From JAJEBT01 sp965221485 (GTDB lineage: Bacteria > Pseudomonadota > Alphaproteobacteria > MPNO01 > UBA830), in NCBI GenBank assembly GCA_965221485.1, contig OZ244893.1, forward strand, positions 3,534,001-3,598,000: DNA of 64,000 nucleotides. Reading direction: 5' to 3'. Under the pieces are notes generated by a model that saw only the letters and a program-made list of their open reading frames with translations, made no database searches and was not told the DNA's origin. Of this stretch, positions 8,954 to 18,311 are shown one piece after another. Positions within the stretch are counted from its first letter, which is position 1. Each line of letters begins with the position of its first letter. The translations under genes were made by a program, and so were the position numbers.

Positions 8954-9142
8954 CCCAACCCAAAATCGGGAGCCGTGAAAAAGATGAGAGGGATATGGTC
9001 ATTCAGGCGCGAGGCCGTTGGCAACGGTTGTGGAGACTGCGCCGGATATCAGCCCCTCCCGGCGGCGCGTTGAAAATATATCCTGCCTGACCGGTCACCG
9101 GAATGCAGCTGTCGCCCTGATCATCCTGTCCCTGGAGAGCCG

Positions 9143-10519
9143 TCAGACCGGCTGGAACAGAAGGTCAGGCAGATAGGTTGCAATCTCGGGGTACATCATG
9201 ATCGCGACCATCGCGATGAGCATCAGGATCCAGTACGGAACCGAACTTCTGAATATCGTCATGACATTGATGTCCGGATCAATACCCTGAATCGCAGACT
9301 TTACGGTATAGACGAGCAGCCCGAACGGCGGGGTCAATAATCCTGCTTCGATGGCAATGATTGCGATAACCGCGAAAGCGATGGGATCGTAACCCAGCTT
9401 GACCGCAATCGGAGCGAAGATGGCTGCTGTGAGCAGCATGATCGAGATCGAATCGATGATCATGCCGAGGGCAAACCAGATCAGGACCATTACGGTCAGG
9501 ATCATCCATGGAGCCATGGCTCCGTTCAGGAATACACCCTCAATGGCGTTGGTCACGCCGGTCATTGCGAGCGTTCGGGAGTAAAGGGCAGCGGTGACAA
9601 GTAACAGGAGTATCGGTGCCGATGTACGGCCGACCGACAGTACGGCATCAATGAACTCCCGCAGACGCATACCCTTGATGATTCCCAGAAGGAGCCCGAT
9701 GAAGGCGCCTGCGCCTGCGCCTTCGGTCGGAGTGAAAACACCAAACCAGATCCCGCCCAGCACGACAACGATCACGAGAAGGATACCACCGAGGCTGACG
9801 AGGAACTGGAGCGTGGAGACCTCCTCCTCCCCTGCAACCGCAGCCTGGTCCGCTTCCGACTGGTTCCGGTGCGTGGTCCCGATACCAACAAGATCGGGTC
9901 TCAGCACCGAGACAGAAAATGCGTAAATGACGAACAGTGTCGTCAGAAGAAGCCCGGGCAGGATGCCGGCGGCAAAGATTTGCCCGATGGACTGTTCGGT
10001 GAGGATGCCCCAGACGATCATCAGGACGCTGGGAGGAATCAGCATGCCGAGGCAGCTTGAACCGGCAACAGCCCCCAAAGCGAATCCGCGGTGGTATCCG
10101 AACCGTTTCATTTCCGGGTAGGCAATACGGGAAAATGCGGCAGCCGATGCAATGCTCACGCCTGTCACAAAGGAAAACAGCGCGTTTCCGAGGACGGTCG
10201 CAATGGCCAGCCGGCCGGGCAGCCGGTGCAGCAGCCGGTTGATACCCCGGTAGACGTCGGTGACAGTGCCGGACTTGCCGATGAACTCGCCCATCAGCAT
10301 GAAGAGCGGAATCACCGCGAATACATAGGCGCGGATAGCCTCATAGGCCGTCGCTGCCAGCATGGTCTGTACGGTCTCGAAAGCGTAGGAGTCCGCGCCT
10401 GTCACGATGAAGATGCCAAGTGCGCTCGTCATGCCGAGGGCAATGGCAATATGGACGCCGAGAGCGACCAGGGCGACCAGACAGATGACCAGCAAAATGG
10501 CGACGTTGGCTTCGAACAC
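9143..10519 (-). CDS. TRAP transporter large permease (DctM)
   Basis: Large membrane subunit of a tripartite ATP-independent periplasmic transporter, 458 residues with about 12-13 hydrophobic helices, the standard size. The region GNALFSFVTGVSIASAAAFSRI (around 121-142) and GSSCLGMLIPPSV (around 163-175) are DctM hallmark segments. It couples Na+ or H+ to solute import together with DctP and DctQ. It is the last gene of a P-Q-M transporter set; 34 bp separate it from dctQ. A long hydrophilic loop near residues 215-235 lies between helices. The substrate is probably an organic acid of the neighbouring catabolic genes. Confidence 0.95.
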   Translation of the reverse strand: MFEANVAILLVICLVALVALGVHIAIALGMTSALGIFIVTGADSYAFETVQTMLAATAYEAIRAYVFAVIPLFMLMGEFIGKSGTVTDVYRGINRLLHRLPGRLAIATVLGNALFSFVTGVSIASAAAFSRIAYPEMKRFGYHRGFALGAVAGSSCLGMLIPPSVLMIVWGILTEQSIGQIFAAGILPGLLLTTLFVIYAFSVSVLRPDLVGIGTTHRNQSEADQAAVAGEEEVSTLQFLVSLGGILLVIVVVLGGIWFGVFTPTEGAGAGAFIGLLLGIIKGMRLREFIDAVLSVGRTSAPILLLLVTAALYSRTLAMTGVTNAIEGVFLNGAMAPWMILTVMVLIWFALGMIIDSISIMLLTAAIFAPIAVKLGYDPIAFAVIAIIAIEAGLLTPPFGLLVYTVKSAIQGIDPDINVMTIFRSSVPYWILMLIAMVAIMMYPEIATYLPDLLFQPV

Positions 10520-10553
10520 CGTTCGGGTTTCCTATTCCGGAATTCTGATAGCG

Positions 10554-11072
10554 CTAGTCAACGCCATCATCGATGTCAGACTCCGGCATATCCGGTCGAA
10601 CCACATCGATATAGGCCATGACGCCGTAATTCACCAATGCGAGGCCGCTCCCGATGAGAACGGTCCAGCGGGCCGGCCATGAGGGGACCCGTAAAGCGCC
10701 TTCCCCTTCAAATTCACCGTCGACATAGGAGCGGATGCTCTCTTCCCATCCGCCCGTGATGATCATCAGAAAAAATGCCGCACCCAGAAGATAGCCAAAG
10801 GCAAGCAGGGCTCTCTGGACCCAGTCCGGAAAGTGGGTCACGAGGAACTCGGCTCTCAGCATGGACCGGCTGCGGATCGCGTAGCCCGCCTGCAGGAACA
10901 CGACGATCACCACAGAGGCACTGACCATTTCCACGGTTCCGTAGATTGGCCGGTCGAAGGCACTCCGTCCGATGATGTCGCCCAGCACCAGGAACACGAG
11001 GGCGAAAGCCCACAGTGCCGCCAGGATCATGAGGATCTTGGAGATGCGATCACTCAGCGTTACGAGATTCAT
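10554..11072 (-). CDS. TRAP transporter small permease (DctQ)
   Basis: Small four-helix membrane subunit that joins DctM in the TRAP transporter. The ATG at 11072 gives 172 residues starting MNLVTLSDRISK; upstream in-frame codons give an unlikely extension. Hydrophobic helices lie near 15-38, 53-75, 92-115 and 135-155, and GRSAFDRPIYGTVEMVSASVV-like residues (about 37-57) are the typical DctQ pattern. The C-terminus is acidic. It lies between the DctP gene (154 bp away) and DctM (34 bp). Confidence 0.9.
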   Translation of the reverse strand: MNLVTLSDRISKILMILAALWAFALVFLVLGDIIGRSAFDRPIYGTVEMVSASVVIVVFLQAGYAIRSRSMLRAEFLVTHFPDWVQRALLAFGYLLGAAFFLMIITGGWEESIRSYVDGEFEGEGALRVPSWPARWTVLIGSGLALVNYGVMAYIDVVRPDMPESDIDDGVD

Positions 11073-11226
11073 AGGGACGTTCCATGAGACAGCGGATCGC
11101 GGCAGAGATGACTGCCGCGACACGCTCCGGGATGACGGCCGGGGCCTGCTGCTGAAAGCCCCGGGCGTCGGGCGACCGAACGCGCTTGCCGGTCAACCGG
11201 CAAAAGTCATGCCGTTTGTGAACGGA

Positions 11227-12315
11227 TTACTTGATGACGTAGCGAACCGGCCACTGGTAACCCTGCTTCTCGGCCGCTGCAAGATAGGCGTTAAGAATCT
11301 TCTTTGCTGGCAAACCCTGCTTTTCCAGCATATCGGCGTGTGCCTGCGGCCAGTGGGCCAGACTCTTTGCCCAGGCAAGACGGACATCGGCAGGAAGATC
11401 GGAAACAGTGATATTTTCCCGCAACCAGGCCATGTCTTTCTCGTACCCCGCCTTGTTCGCGGTGCCCGTTTTGGTCTCGAAACGATCGGCGACTTCCTGA
11501 ACGATGACCTTCACTTCGTCGGGCAAACGTTTCCAGAACCGGTTGTTGACCGTAAGACCATGCCAGGTGATCGAGCCGAACCCGATCGTGGTGTAGTACT
11601 TGCCGACTTCCCACAACCCGAACGTCTTCCCCCAGGCACTGGGGAACATGATGCCACCTTCGGCAACACCGGTCTTGAGCTTCTGGTACCAGCCCGGCAA
11701 TCCGTCGGTGACCGGAACGATACCGATACCGGCCTGCTTCATCCAGTTGAGGTTGAGGCCGGCCCCGAGGATCTTTCGTCCCTTCAGGTCATCAAGTTTT
11801 TTCCATGGAAACTGGGTGCCCAGGTTGTAGCCGCCATCACCGATCAGTGCGATGAGAGTCTGGTTGAAATCCTGGAACCGGGCTTCAAGGATGGGAAACT
11901 GTGCGTAGACATCAGCTGCCGCTCCGACACTCTGGACCGGATCCATTGTCCCGAATGGCAACATGATCTGAAATGCGTGCATGGGCAGTTTGGAGGCTTC
12001 GAAGCAGTAACAGAAGCCGCCAATATCCACGACGCCGTTCTGGACACCTTCAAGGGTATCGAAAACCTTGACAATGGAACCGCTGTAGCCCTCGATAAAG
12101 TTGATCTTGTGCGTGGTTCTCGACTCCACGGCTTTCTTCAACTCGGTCTGGAAAAACGTTTTCATCAGTCCCGCATAGACCACCGTCGGCGGGTGACCGG
12201 AAGCGATACGGATATTGATTGTCTTGGCGCTGACAGACGTCGCGCCGAAAGCGATGGACGCGGTGAGCAGGGCCGCGCCTGACAGTTTCAGCGCGTGTCT
12301 CGAAATTCTTTTCAT
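11227..12315 (-). CDS. TRAP transporter solute-binding protein (DctP)
   Basis: Periplasmic substrate-binding protein of 362 residues. An N-terminal Sec signal peptide ends near SVSA-KTIN (residue 30). The mature protein opens with the DctP pattern (INIRIASGHPPT) and has the FPWKKLDDLKGRKI segment around residue 168-181. The binding pocket cannot be used to read the substrate by eye. The gene heads the transporter set and has its own likely promoter and a good AAGGAG upstream. It lies 322 bp after the CMD-family gene on the same strand, so it may be transcribed separately but with the same regulation. Confidence 0.93.
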   Translation of the reverse strand: MKRISRHALKLSGAALLTASIAFGATSVSAKTINIRIASGHPPTVVYAGLMKTFFQTELKKAVESRTTHKINFIEGYSGSIVKVFDTLEGVQNGVVDIGGFCYCFEASKLPMHAFQIMLPFGTMDPVQSVGAAADVYAQFPILEARFQDFNQTLIALIGDGGYNLGTQFPWKKLDDLKGRKILGAGLNLNWMKQAGIGIVPVTDGLPGWYQKLKTGVAEGGIMFPSAWGKTFGLWEVGKYYTTIGFGSITWHGLTVNNRFWKRLPDEVKVIVQEVADRFETKTGTANKAGYEKDMAWLRENITVSDLPADVRLAWAKSLAHWPQAHADMLEKQGLPAKKILNAYLAAAEKQGYQWPVRYVIK

Positions 12316-12359
12316 GTGATGGAGTCTCCTTGTTTCAACCAGCCAATGGCCGGAGTTGG

Positions 12360-12389
12360 GTCATATCGTCCCCAGGCCGTCGGGCGCAA
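12360..12389 (-). promoter_or_regulatory. Promoter of TRAP transporter genes
   Basis: On the minus strand TTGCGC and TATGAC are 18 bases apart, about 45 bases upstream of the dctP ATG. The rest of the 322 bp gap (12390-12637) shows no gene; it holds one copy-like match to the intergenic motif TTGATACAG near 12410. Confidence 0.5.
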
Positions 12390-12637
12390 CGGATGAGCTT
12401 GCGTGCGGTACTGTATCAACATATGCCGAAACCGCAATCACTCCGGAGGACACCCTGACTCTCGAAAGATTATCGTGATCCCGTTGGTAATGCCGATGCT
12501 CCCCCGGAAACCGGGTTGGCAGTTAATCCGCCCGAACGAAGGATCCGGGTGGAGCTTCGGGCAGGGTGTGACACCCCGGGATGCGTGGGTCACAAACCCT
12601 GTGGCTCCGACGATCTGAAGTCGCGAACGGGTCAGGG

Positions 12638-13252
12638 TCAGGCAGACTGGTCGAGGGGCCAGTGCGGTGCAGCATCCTCTTCCACCTGGGCGTCGAAGGT
12701 GATCAGGGCCGCAGCCGTCATGGCATAGGATCCCATCGTATAGACCAGATCGACCAGCATGCGCCGGTCAAAATGCGCTGCCAGTCTGGCGTAGGTCTCT
12801 GAAGATACCCGATGGGTTCCGAACAACTCGCGCCCAAGACCGATAATTGCGGCTTCGACCGGGTCGAGCGCGTCGATCGCACCACGTGTGCTGATCGCTT
12901 CGATTGTCGCCTCGGACACACCGGACTTTCGCGCTGCTCCGGCGTGGGCTGCCCATTCAAACCGGCAGTGATGCTCCCGGGCCGTGGTCAGAATGGCCAC
13001 CTCACGGTAGCGCGCCGGGATCCCCGACCCGTTCCGGAGGTAGTGATTGAGCGGCCTTGAATGGGCGCAGAGACCGGGGCTGTGAAGCTGGATGCCGCCC
13101 GGACCCCTGAGGCCTGCGAGAGATCCCCCCTCGGGGTCTGCCAGGACGTCAAACATGGCCCGGGTTGCGTCATCGAGCTCGTCGCGCCGCGGCAGGGGCA
13201 GGCGGCTACCGGATTCCGGATCAATATCCGGATTGGTTGGCGGTTCTTTCAT
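12638..13252 (-). CDS. Carboxymuconolactone decarboxylase family protein
   Basis: All-helical CMD/AhpD-fold protein of 204 residues. The core region REHHCRFEWAAHAGAARKSG (around 96-115) has the E-x-x-H pattern of CMD-type members. The CXXC pair that makes AhpD a peroxidase is absent, with only one Cys there, so decarboxylase/isomerase-type or unknown chemistry is more likely than peroxidase. It is 39 bp after the amidohydrolase-type decarboxylase on the same strand, and such pairs are common in aromatic acid clusters. Its real substrate is unknown. Confidence 0.85.
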   Translation of the reverse strand: MKEPPTNPDIDPESGSRLPLPRRDELDDATRAMFDVLADPEGGSLAGLRGPGGIQLHSPGLCAHSRPLNHYLRNGSGIPARYREVAILTTAREHHCRFEWAAHAGAARKSGVSEATIEAISTRGAIDALDPVEAAIIGLGRELFGTHRVSSETYARLAAHFDRRMLVDLVYTMGSYAMTAAALITFDAQVEEDAAPHWPLDQSA

Positions 13253-13291
13253 GCTTGCAGTTTCCCGGCAAGAGGAGCGTAGGAGGAAGCC

Positions 13292-14272
13292 TCAGATATC
13301 AAGGCGAAATAGCCGTACGGCATTGGTGCGCCCGATCTTTTTCCGGTCCGCCTCACTGATCGTGCAGGTGTCGAACCACGCCGCAGCGTGGTCGACATTC
13401 TCGAAAGGCCAGTCGACCGAAAACAGGATTCGGTCGGATCCCACTTCGAGCATGGTATTGATCAGCGCCTGGGTCCGGAAATTCCCCGATGTCGTAATAT
13501 AGAAATTGTCCTGAAGATACTCGGCGAACTTGCGCTTTGCGGGATAACCGGGGGATGCCTCGGTCCATCCGTTCCGGTTGTCGCAGCGCCAGATGCTGAA
13601 GGGGAGGCCTTCACCCATGTGCCCCAGGACGATTTGCAAATCGGGGTGTTCGTCAAAAATTCCCGATGCCATCAGGCGCAGCGCGTGAACCGCGGTCTCC
13701 TGTCCAAACGCCCAGGTGGGCCCCAGCAACCACGGGTGGCCTTCATAGATTTGCGCCATGCTCGGCAATGGATTCCGGGGGTGAAGGTAAAAGGGAACAT
13801 CTAGATCCGCGATGACGCTCCAGAACGGTCGATACTGGGGCAGATCGTAATAATAGGCCGTATCGGGCTCGTCGATCTGTGAAAATCCGTTGACCATCGT
13901 TCCCACGAAGCCCAGATCCCGGACGCACCGCTCCATCTCCCCGCAGGCCGCGTCCACATCCTGCAGTGGCAGGGCGGCAAAACCGCGGAACCGTGAAGGA
14001 TGCCTCGTGACCCATTCCGCCAGCGCATCATTGGCGCGACGGGCGATATCACGGGCCTTTTGCCGATCGGGGATGGCCTGGATCGCCGGCGCATTCAGCG
14101 ACAGAATCATCAGCTCAACGCCATGCTTGTCCATCTCCTCAAGGCGCCGGCCCTCGATGTCGAGAATCCGCTGAGAGAGTTCCTTCCAGGTAAAATCAGG
14201 CAAGAAGCCCTGGGAGTCTGTCAGTGTTTCCTCGGTCGCGAAATGCTCCTCAAGAGCAATCTTTCCCTTCAT
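13292..14272 (-). CDS. Gamma-resorcylate-type decarboxylase (amidohydrolase superfamily)
   Basis: Zn-dependent nonoxidative decarboxylase of hydroxybenzoic acids, ACMSD family, 326 residues. The metal and active-site residues of gamma-resorcylate decarboxylase as recalled (Glu8, His10, His164, His218, Asp287) fall at the same numbers: E8-x-H10 in ALEEHF, H164 in FYLHPRNP, H218 in LGHMGEG, D287 in SVDWPF. That points to 2,6-dihydroxybenzoate or a related hydroxybenzoate as substrate, giving the ring-hydroxylated phenol. RBS GGGAGA lies 7 bases before the ATG. It is followed by the CMD-family gene and preceded, 274 bp away, by the molybdenum hydroxylase. Salicylate or 2,3-dihydroxybenzoate are alternatives. 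Confidence 0.88.
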   Translation of the reverse strand: MKGKIALEEHFATEETLTDSQGFLPDFTWKELSQRILDIEGRRLEEMDKHGVELMILSLNAPAIQAIPDRQKARDIARRANDALAEWVTRHPSRFRGFAALPLQDVDAACGEMERCVRDLGFVGTMVNGFSQIDEPDTAYYYDLPQYRPFWSVIADLDVPFYLHPRNPLPSMAQIYEGHPWLLGPTWAFGQETAVHALRLMASGIFDEHPDLQIVLGHMGEGLPFSIWRCDNRNGWTEASPGYPAKRKFAEYLQDNFYITTSGNFRTQALINTMLEVGSDRILFSVDWPFENVDHAAAWFDTCTISEADRKKIGRTNAVRLFRLDI

Positions 14273-14546
14273 GGATCATTCTCCCTGGTGTTCCCGTTTG
14301 GAGGGCCGGGCTGCAAGTGCCCTGCTCTCGTTCCATTGTTGCACCGCAGTTTCGCGAAGTGTCTTGCAGAGTGGCGCCCCGATCGGCCTTTCCGGGAACG
14401 GCCAGTGATCAGGACGCACAGCCTTCAGGGTGCCGGCCGGTCCGGATGGCATCAAGGTGCAATCCCGGATCTTCAGGACCGGTCTCGGAACGGGCGCCTA
14501 TCCCTGCCCGAAGGTTGTCTTTTCGGCGCTGCGTACAGTTCCCTTG

Positions 14547-16877
14547 CTATTCTGCTGCCACCCTCTGTTGCTGGCTCTTTTCGCGCAGCGCCTTCAGGAC
14601 CTTGGGCGGCGACATGGGATGGTCGCGGAGCCGAACGCCCACGGCGTCATAGATTGCGTTCGAAATCGCTGCGAGCGGCGGGATAATGGGCACCTCCCCG
14701 ATGCCTCGGACCCCGTAGGGATGATCCGGGCTGGGGACTTCCACGATCTCCGTGCTGATGAAGGGCACATCGGAGGCCACCGGAACCCGGTAGTCAAGGA
14801 AGCTGGGATTCTCCAGCACGCCCTTGTCGTTGTAGATATACTCTTCATTCAGTGCGAACCCGATACCCTGAACCGCTCCGCCCTGAAACTGGCCCTTGAT
14901 GAATTCGGGATAGAGCGCACCTCCGGCATCCTGGACAATCGTATAGCGCAAGACCTTGACCGCACCGGTTCGGGTATCCACCTCGACATCGACCATGTGG
15001 GTTCCGAATCCTGGTCCTCCCTGGGCTACATTGATTTCCGCGTGACCGGCAATGGTGCCTCCGAACCAGGCCGCTTCGCGCGCGAGTTCGGCAACCGACA
15101 GGGGTTCGAAATCTCCTACATTTGCGCCGGCAGGCCGGGCTTTGCCGTCTTCCCAGACCACCTGATCCGGTTCGACCTCCCACTTGCGTGCAGCGATTTC
15201 GCACATCCGCGCGATTGCGTCCCGGGATGCCTTGACGGCAGCCATGCTACCGGCTGCAGTTCCGCGACTTCCCGCCGTCATGAAGTTGAAGCCCAGCGTG
15301 CTCGTGTCGCCGGACATGGTCCTCACCTTTTCGAATGGAATTCCCAGCTCCTCGGCCACGATCATGGCGAGGGCCGCACGGGACCCTCCCGTTACGTCAA
15401 CCGTGCCGAATATCAGGGTTGCGGTTCCATCCTCACCGATATTAAGCGTCGCGGATGTTTCGGCTCCAAGGGTAAACCAGAAGCCGGACGCAATGCCGCG
15501 GCCCTGATTGGGCCCGAGTTTTTCCTGGCGGTGCGGGTGAGACCGTATGCGCTCTAGCGTCTCGATGAAGCCAATCGGGCCCAGTTTGGGACCGAAATGG
15601 GTTTGCGTGCCTTCCTTCGCTGCGTTCCTCAACCGGAAGTCGACCGGATCCATTCCCAGTGATTCCGCAAGTTCGTCAATCACGGTTTCGACGCCGAACG
15701 CCACCATGGGCGCCCCTGGCGCACGATAGGCCGCGACCTTGGGGCGGTTGGTCGTGACGTCATGTCCAACGACCCGGACATTCTCGATATCGTAACGGGT
15801 GAACACCGTGATGGTGGCAAGCGGGAGAGACGAACCAGCATAGGCGCCGGACTGGTAGTTCAGCTCCGCCTCTGCGAAGGTGATCCGGCCTTCCCTGTCA
15901 GCACCCATCCGGACCTTCACGTTGGTCCCGGAGGTCGGACCGGTGGCCCGAAAGACCTCGTCCCGATCCATCACAATGCGGACCGGTCGCTTTGCCTTTC
16001 GTGACAGGACCACGGCAACCGGTTCCAGATACACATTGTTCTTTCCGCCGAACCCACCGCCGATTTCTGTCGGTGTCACCTTGACCCTTGAAATATCCAT
16101 TTTGAGCAGCTTGGCGATCTGGGCACGGAATACAAAGTGACCCTGGGTTGCCGTCCAGACTTCGGCATAGCCGCCTTCGGTGTAGTTGGCGACGCAGGCC
16201 TGTGGCTCGATGTAACCCTGGTGAACCGGCTTGGTATTGAATTCGCGCTCGATGATAATGTCCGCTTCGCTCTCGCCCTTCTCGATATCGCCAAGCGCGC
16301 TCTGCAGTCGTGCTGCCACGTTCGACGGTTTGGAGGGCGCCGGATCGACACCGCGTGTGAACTGATCGGCATGCAGCACCGGTGCGTCGGGTTGCATGGC
16401 TTCCACAACATCGATGACATGAGGGAGAACTTCGTACTCCACCTTGATCCGCTTCATTGCCTCGCGTGCGATGGCTTCGCTGCTTGCCGCGACCGCGGCC
16501 ACGGGATGGCCGTCATACAGGACGTTTTCGCGGGCCATCATGTTACGCGTCACATCCCGAAAATTGACCATGAGTTCCCCGGAAGCCGCATGTTCGACCT
16601 CCATGTCCGGAAAGTCGTTGCGCGTGACGACGGCCTTGACACCCGGAAGACTCTCGGCCTCAGATGTGTCAATGGAGAGGATGTTGGCGCGGGCGTGCGG
16701 ACTGCGGAGAACCTTTCCGAACAGTTGTCCCGGGAGTTTGATATCGGCCGCAAACCGGGCGCTGCCGGTGACCTTGTCAACAGCATCGCCGCGCGCTGTC
16801 GGGTTCGAACCGACGATCTTCAGTTCCTTCCGTTCGTACGGAATTCTGGTGGCGTAGGGTGACGGTGCCCGTCCCAT
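14547..16877 (-). CDS. Molybdenum hydroxylase large subunit (xanthine dehydrogenase family)
   Basis: Molybdopterin-binding catalytic subunit of a three-subunit hydroxylase, 776 residues. The active-site loop AYRAPGA (around residue 385) and the C-terminal GIGEVPIIPPLAAISNAI with the catalytic Glu (about 736) are as in xanthine dehydrogenase and 4-hydroxybenzoyl-CoA reductase, not the AYRCSFR loop of CO dehydrogenase. GGGFGGKNNVYLEP (around 277-290) contacts the cofactor. Order medium-small-large on one strand is standard; the small subunit is 14 bp upstream. It would hydroxylate an aromatic or N-heteroaromatic ring carbon using water. The substrate cannot be read from sequence; purine, nicotinate-like or benzoyl-CoA-type compounds are options. 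Confidence 0.92.
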   Translation of the reverse strand: MGRAPSPYATRIPYERKELKIVGSNPTARGDAVDKVTGSARFAADIKLPGQLFGKVLRSPHARANILSIDTSEAESLPGVKAVVTRNDFPDMEVEHAASGELMVNFRDVTRNMMARENVLYDGHPVAAVAASSEAIAREAMKRIKVEYEVLPHVIDVVEAMQPDAPVLHADQFTRGVDPAPSKPSNVAARLQSALGDIEKGESEADIIIEREFNTKPVHQGYIEPQACVANYTEGGYAEVWTATQGHFVFRAQIAKLLKMDISRVKVTPTEIGGGFGGKNNVYLEPVAVVLSRKAKRPVRIVMDRDEVFRATGPTSGTNVKVRMGADREGRITFAEAELNYQSGAYAGSSLPLATITVFTRYDIENVRVVGHDVTTNRPKVAAYRAPGAPMVAFGVETVIDELAESLGMDPVDFRLRNAAKEGTQTHFGPKLGPIGFIETLERIRSHPHRQEKLGPNQGRGIASGFWFTLGAETSATLNIGEDGTATLIFGTVDVTGGSRAALAMIVAEELGIPFEKVRTMSGDTSTLGFNFMTAGSRGTAAGSMAAVKASRDAIARMCEIAARKWEVEPDQVVWEDGKARPAGANVGDFEPLSVAELAREAAWFGGTIAGHAEINVAQGGPGFGTHMVDVEVDTRTGAVKVLRYTIVQDAGGALYPEFIKGQFQGGAVQGIGFALNEEYIYNDKGVLENPSFLDYRVPVASDVPFISTEIVEVPSPDHPYGVRGIGEVPIIPPLAAISNAIYDAVGVRLRDHPMSPPKVLKALREKSQQQRVAAE

Positions 16878-16891
16878 GATTCAGTCCTTTC

Positions 16892-17368
16892 CTATCCTGC
16901 CCGCATGTCCCGCGCGGCATCCTGAACAGCTTCGACGACCTTGTGGTATCCGGTACAGCGACACAGGTTACCGGCCAGCCAGTAGCGGATCTCTTCTTCC
17001 GTAGGGTCCGGATTCTCCTTGAGCAGAGCCTTTGACGCGATCAGAAGTCCGGGCGTGCAGATGCCACATTGGAGGGCGACATGTTCAATGAACTGGTGTT
17101 GCAGGGGATGCAGTTCTTCGCCTTGCGCCATCCCCTCGATCGTTTCGATACTCTTGCCCTGTGCCTCGACCCCCAGCATGAGACAGGAGCAAATCAGAAC
17201 ATCGTCGACGATAACGCTGCACGCACCGCAATCTCCTGTTGCGCACCCTTCCTTGGTGCCGGTGAGATCGAGCTCGTCACGCAGAACGTCAAGCAGGGTT
17301 TGCGTGGTATCGCAGAGGAACTCTGCTTCGTCCCCGTTGATTGTGGTGGTGATGTGATGTTTCGCCAT
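16892..17368 (-). CDS. Molybdenum hydroxylase small [2Fe-2S] subunit
   Basis: Electron-transfer subunit of 158 residues with two [2Fe-2S] clusters. The plant-ferredoxin-type cluster is bound by Cys42, 47, 50 and 62; the second by Cys101, 104, 136 and 138 (QCGIC and LCRCTG motifs). The ATG shares its first base position with the end of the medium-subunit gene, a one-base overlap that implies coupling. It is directly followed by the large subunit. Confidence 0.95.
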   Translation of the reverse strand: MAKHHITTTINGDEAEFLCDTTQTLLDVLRDELDLTGTKEGCATGDCGACSVIVDDVLICSCLMLGVEAQGKSIETIEGMAQGEELHPLQHQFIEHVALQCGICTPGLLIASKALLKENPDPTEEEIRYWLAGNLCRCTGYHKVVEAVQDAARDMRAG

Positions 17369-18225
17369 CAGGATATTGCCCTCTCGCGTGCGATTTCGGC
17401 GGCCCGCCCGGCAAGCACACCGGCGACTTCCTTGCGGAACTCGATGGTTCCCCGCTTGTCATTGATGGGTCGGCAAGCTGCGCTGGCGGCCTGCGACAAG
17501 GCTTCTTTCGCGTCTTCATCGACAGATGTGCCCACCAGGGCCCGGGCAGCCGGCTCGACAACCAGGGGGCGGGGGGCCACAGCTCCCAGGGACACGCAAG
17601 CGTCCGTACACACTCCGTTCTGATCAAGGGTCAGGTTGACGGCTGCGCCGACGACAGCGATATCCATCTCGGTTCGTGGCGTGAAGCGCAGATAGGCGTC
17701 GCCGGACCGGGGTTTCCGTGCGGGCAGGTTGAAACTGACAACAATCTCACCCCTGGAAAGGGATGTCTGACCGGGTCCTGTAACAATGTCCTCGACCGGC
17801 GCCGTCCGGCGGCCGGAGGGACCGGCAATCGTGACTGTGGCACGGGCTGCAATCAGTGGTGGCACGCTGTCGGCAGCTGGTGAAGCGTTGCAAAGATTGC
17901 CCCCCATTGTTGCCCGTCCGCGGACCTGCAGCGAGCCGATCAATCTGACACCGTCCATGATACCGGGCCAGGCGGCGCCGAAGCGTGGATGGTCCATCAA
18001 CTCCTTGCCGGTTACGGCGGCCCCAACCTGCCATTCACCGTTCGCTTCCGTAATCGCGCGCATCTCGGCAATGCCCTTGACGTCGACGATCAGGGCCGGG
18101 TCAACCAGGTCCGAATGCATCTGAACCAGTACGTCGGTGCCGCCTGCGAGTACGCGTGCCGCGCCCGGCTCGTCCGCGATCAGCGAGCAGGCCTCATCAA
18201 GGCCCGCCGGTACGTGATACTTCAT
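17368..18225 (-). CDS. Molybdenum hydroxylase FAD-binding medium subunit
   Basis: CoxM/XdhB-type FAD subunit of 285 residues. FAD-binding signatures are ARVLAGGTDVLVQMH (about 24-38) and TMGGNLCNASPAAD (about 106-119), and a C-terminal CO_deh_flav_C domain follows. The ATG at 18225 is chosen over one nine codons upstream because the protein then starts MKYHVPAGLDEA, the usual family start; AGGAG lies 15 bases and GAAGAG 9 bases upstream. It is the first of the three hydroxylase genes and lies 86 bp after the HDO gene. Confidence 0.93.
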   Translation of the reverse strand: MKYHVPAGLDEACSLIADEPGAARVLAGGTDVLVQMHSDLVDPALIVDVKGIAEMRAITEANGEWQVGAAVTGKELMDHPRFGAAWPGIMDGVRLIGSLQVRGRATMGGNLCNASPAADSVPPLIAARATVTIAGPSGRRTAPVEDIVTGPGQTSLSRGEIVVSFNLPARKPRSGDAYLRFTPRTEMDIAVVGAAVNLTLDQNGVCTDACVSLGAVAPRPLVVEPAARALVGTSVDEDAKEALSQAASAACRPINDKRGTIEFRKEVAGVLAGRAAEIARERAIS

Positions 18226-18311
18226 GGTGATTGCTCTTCGCTCCTGTTGCATGATCAGGGTTCGGCCAAAGACCGCCGCGCAGTTCCGGCCGGAGTCTCC
18301 CCGTCTCTGTA

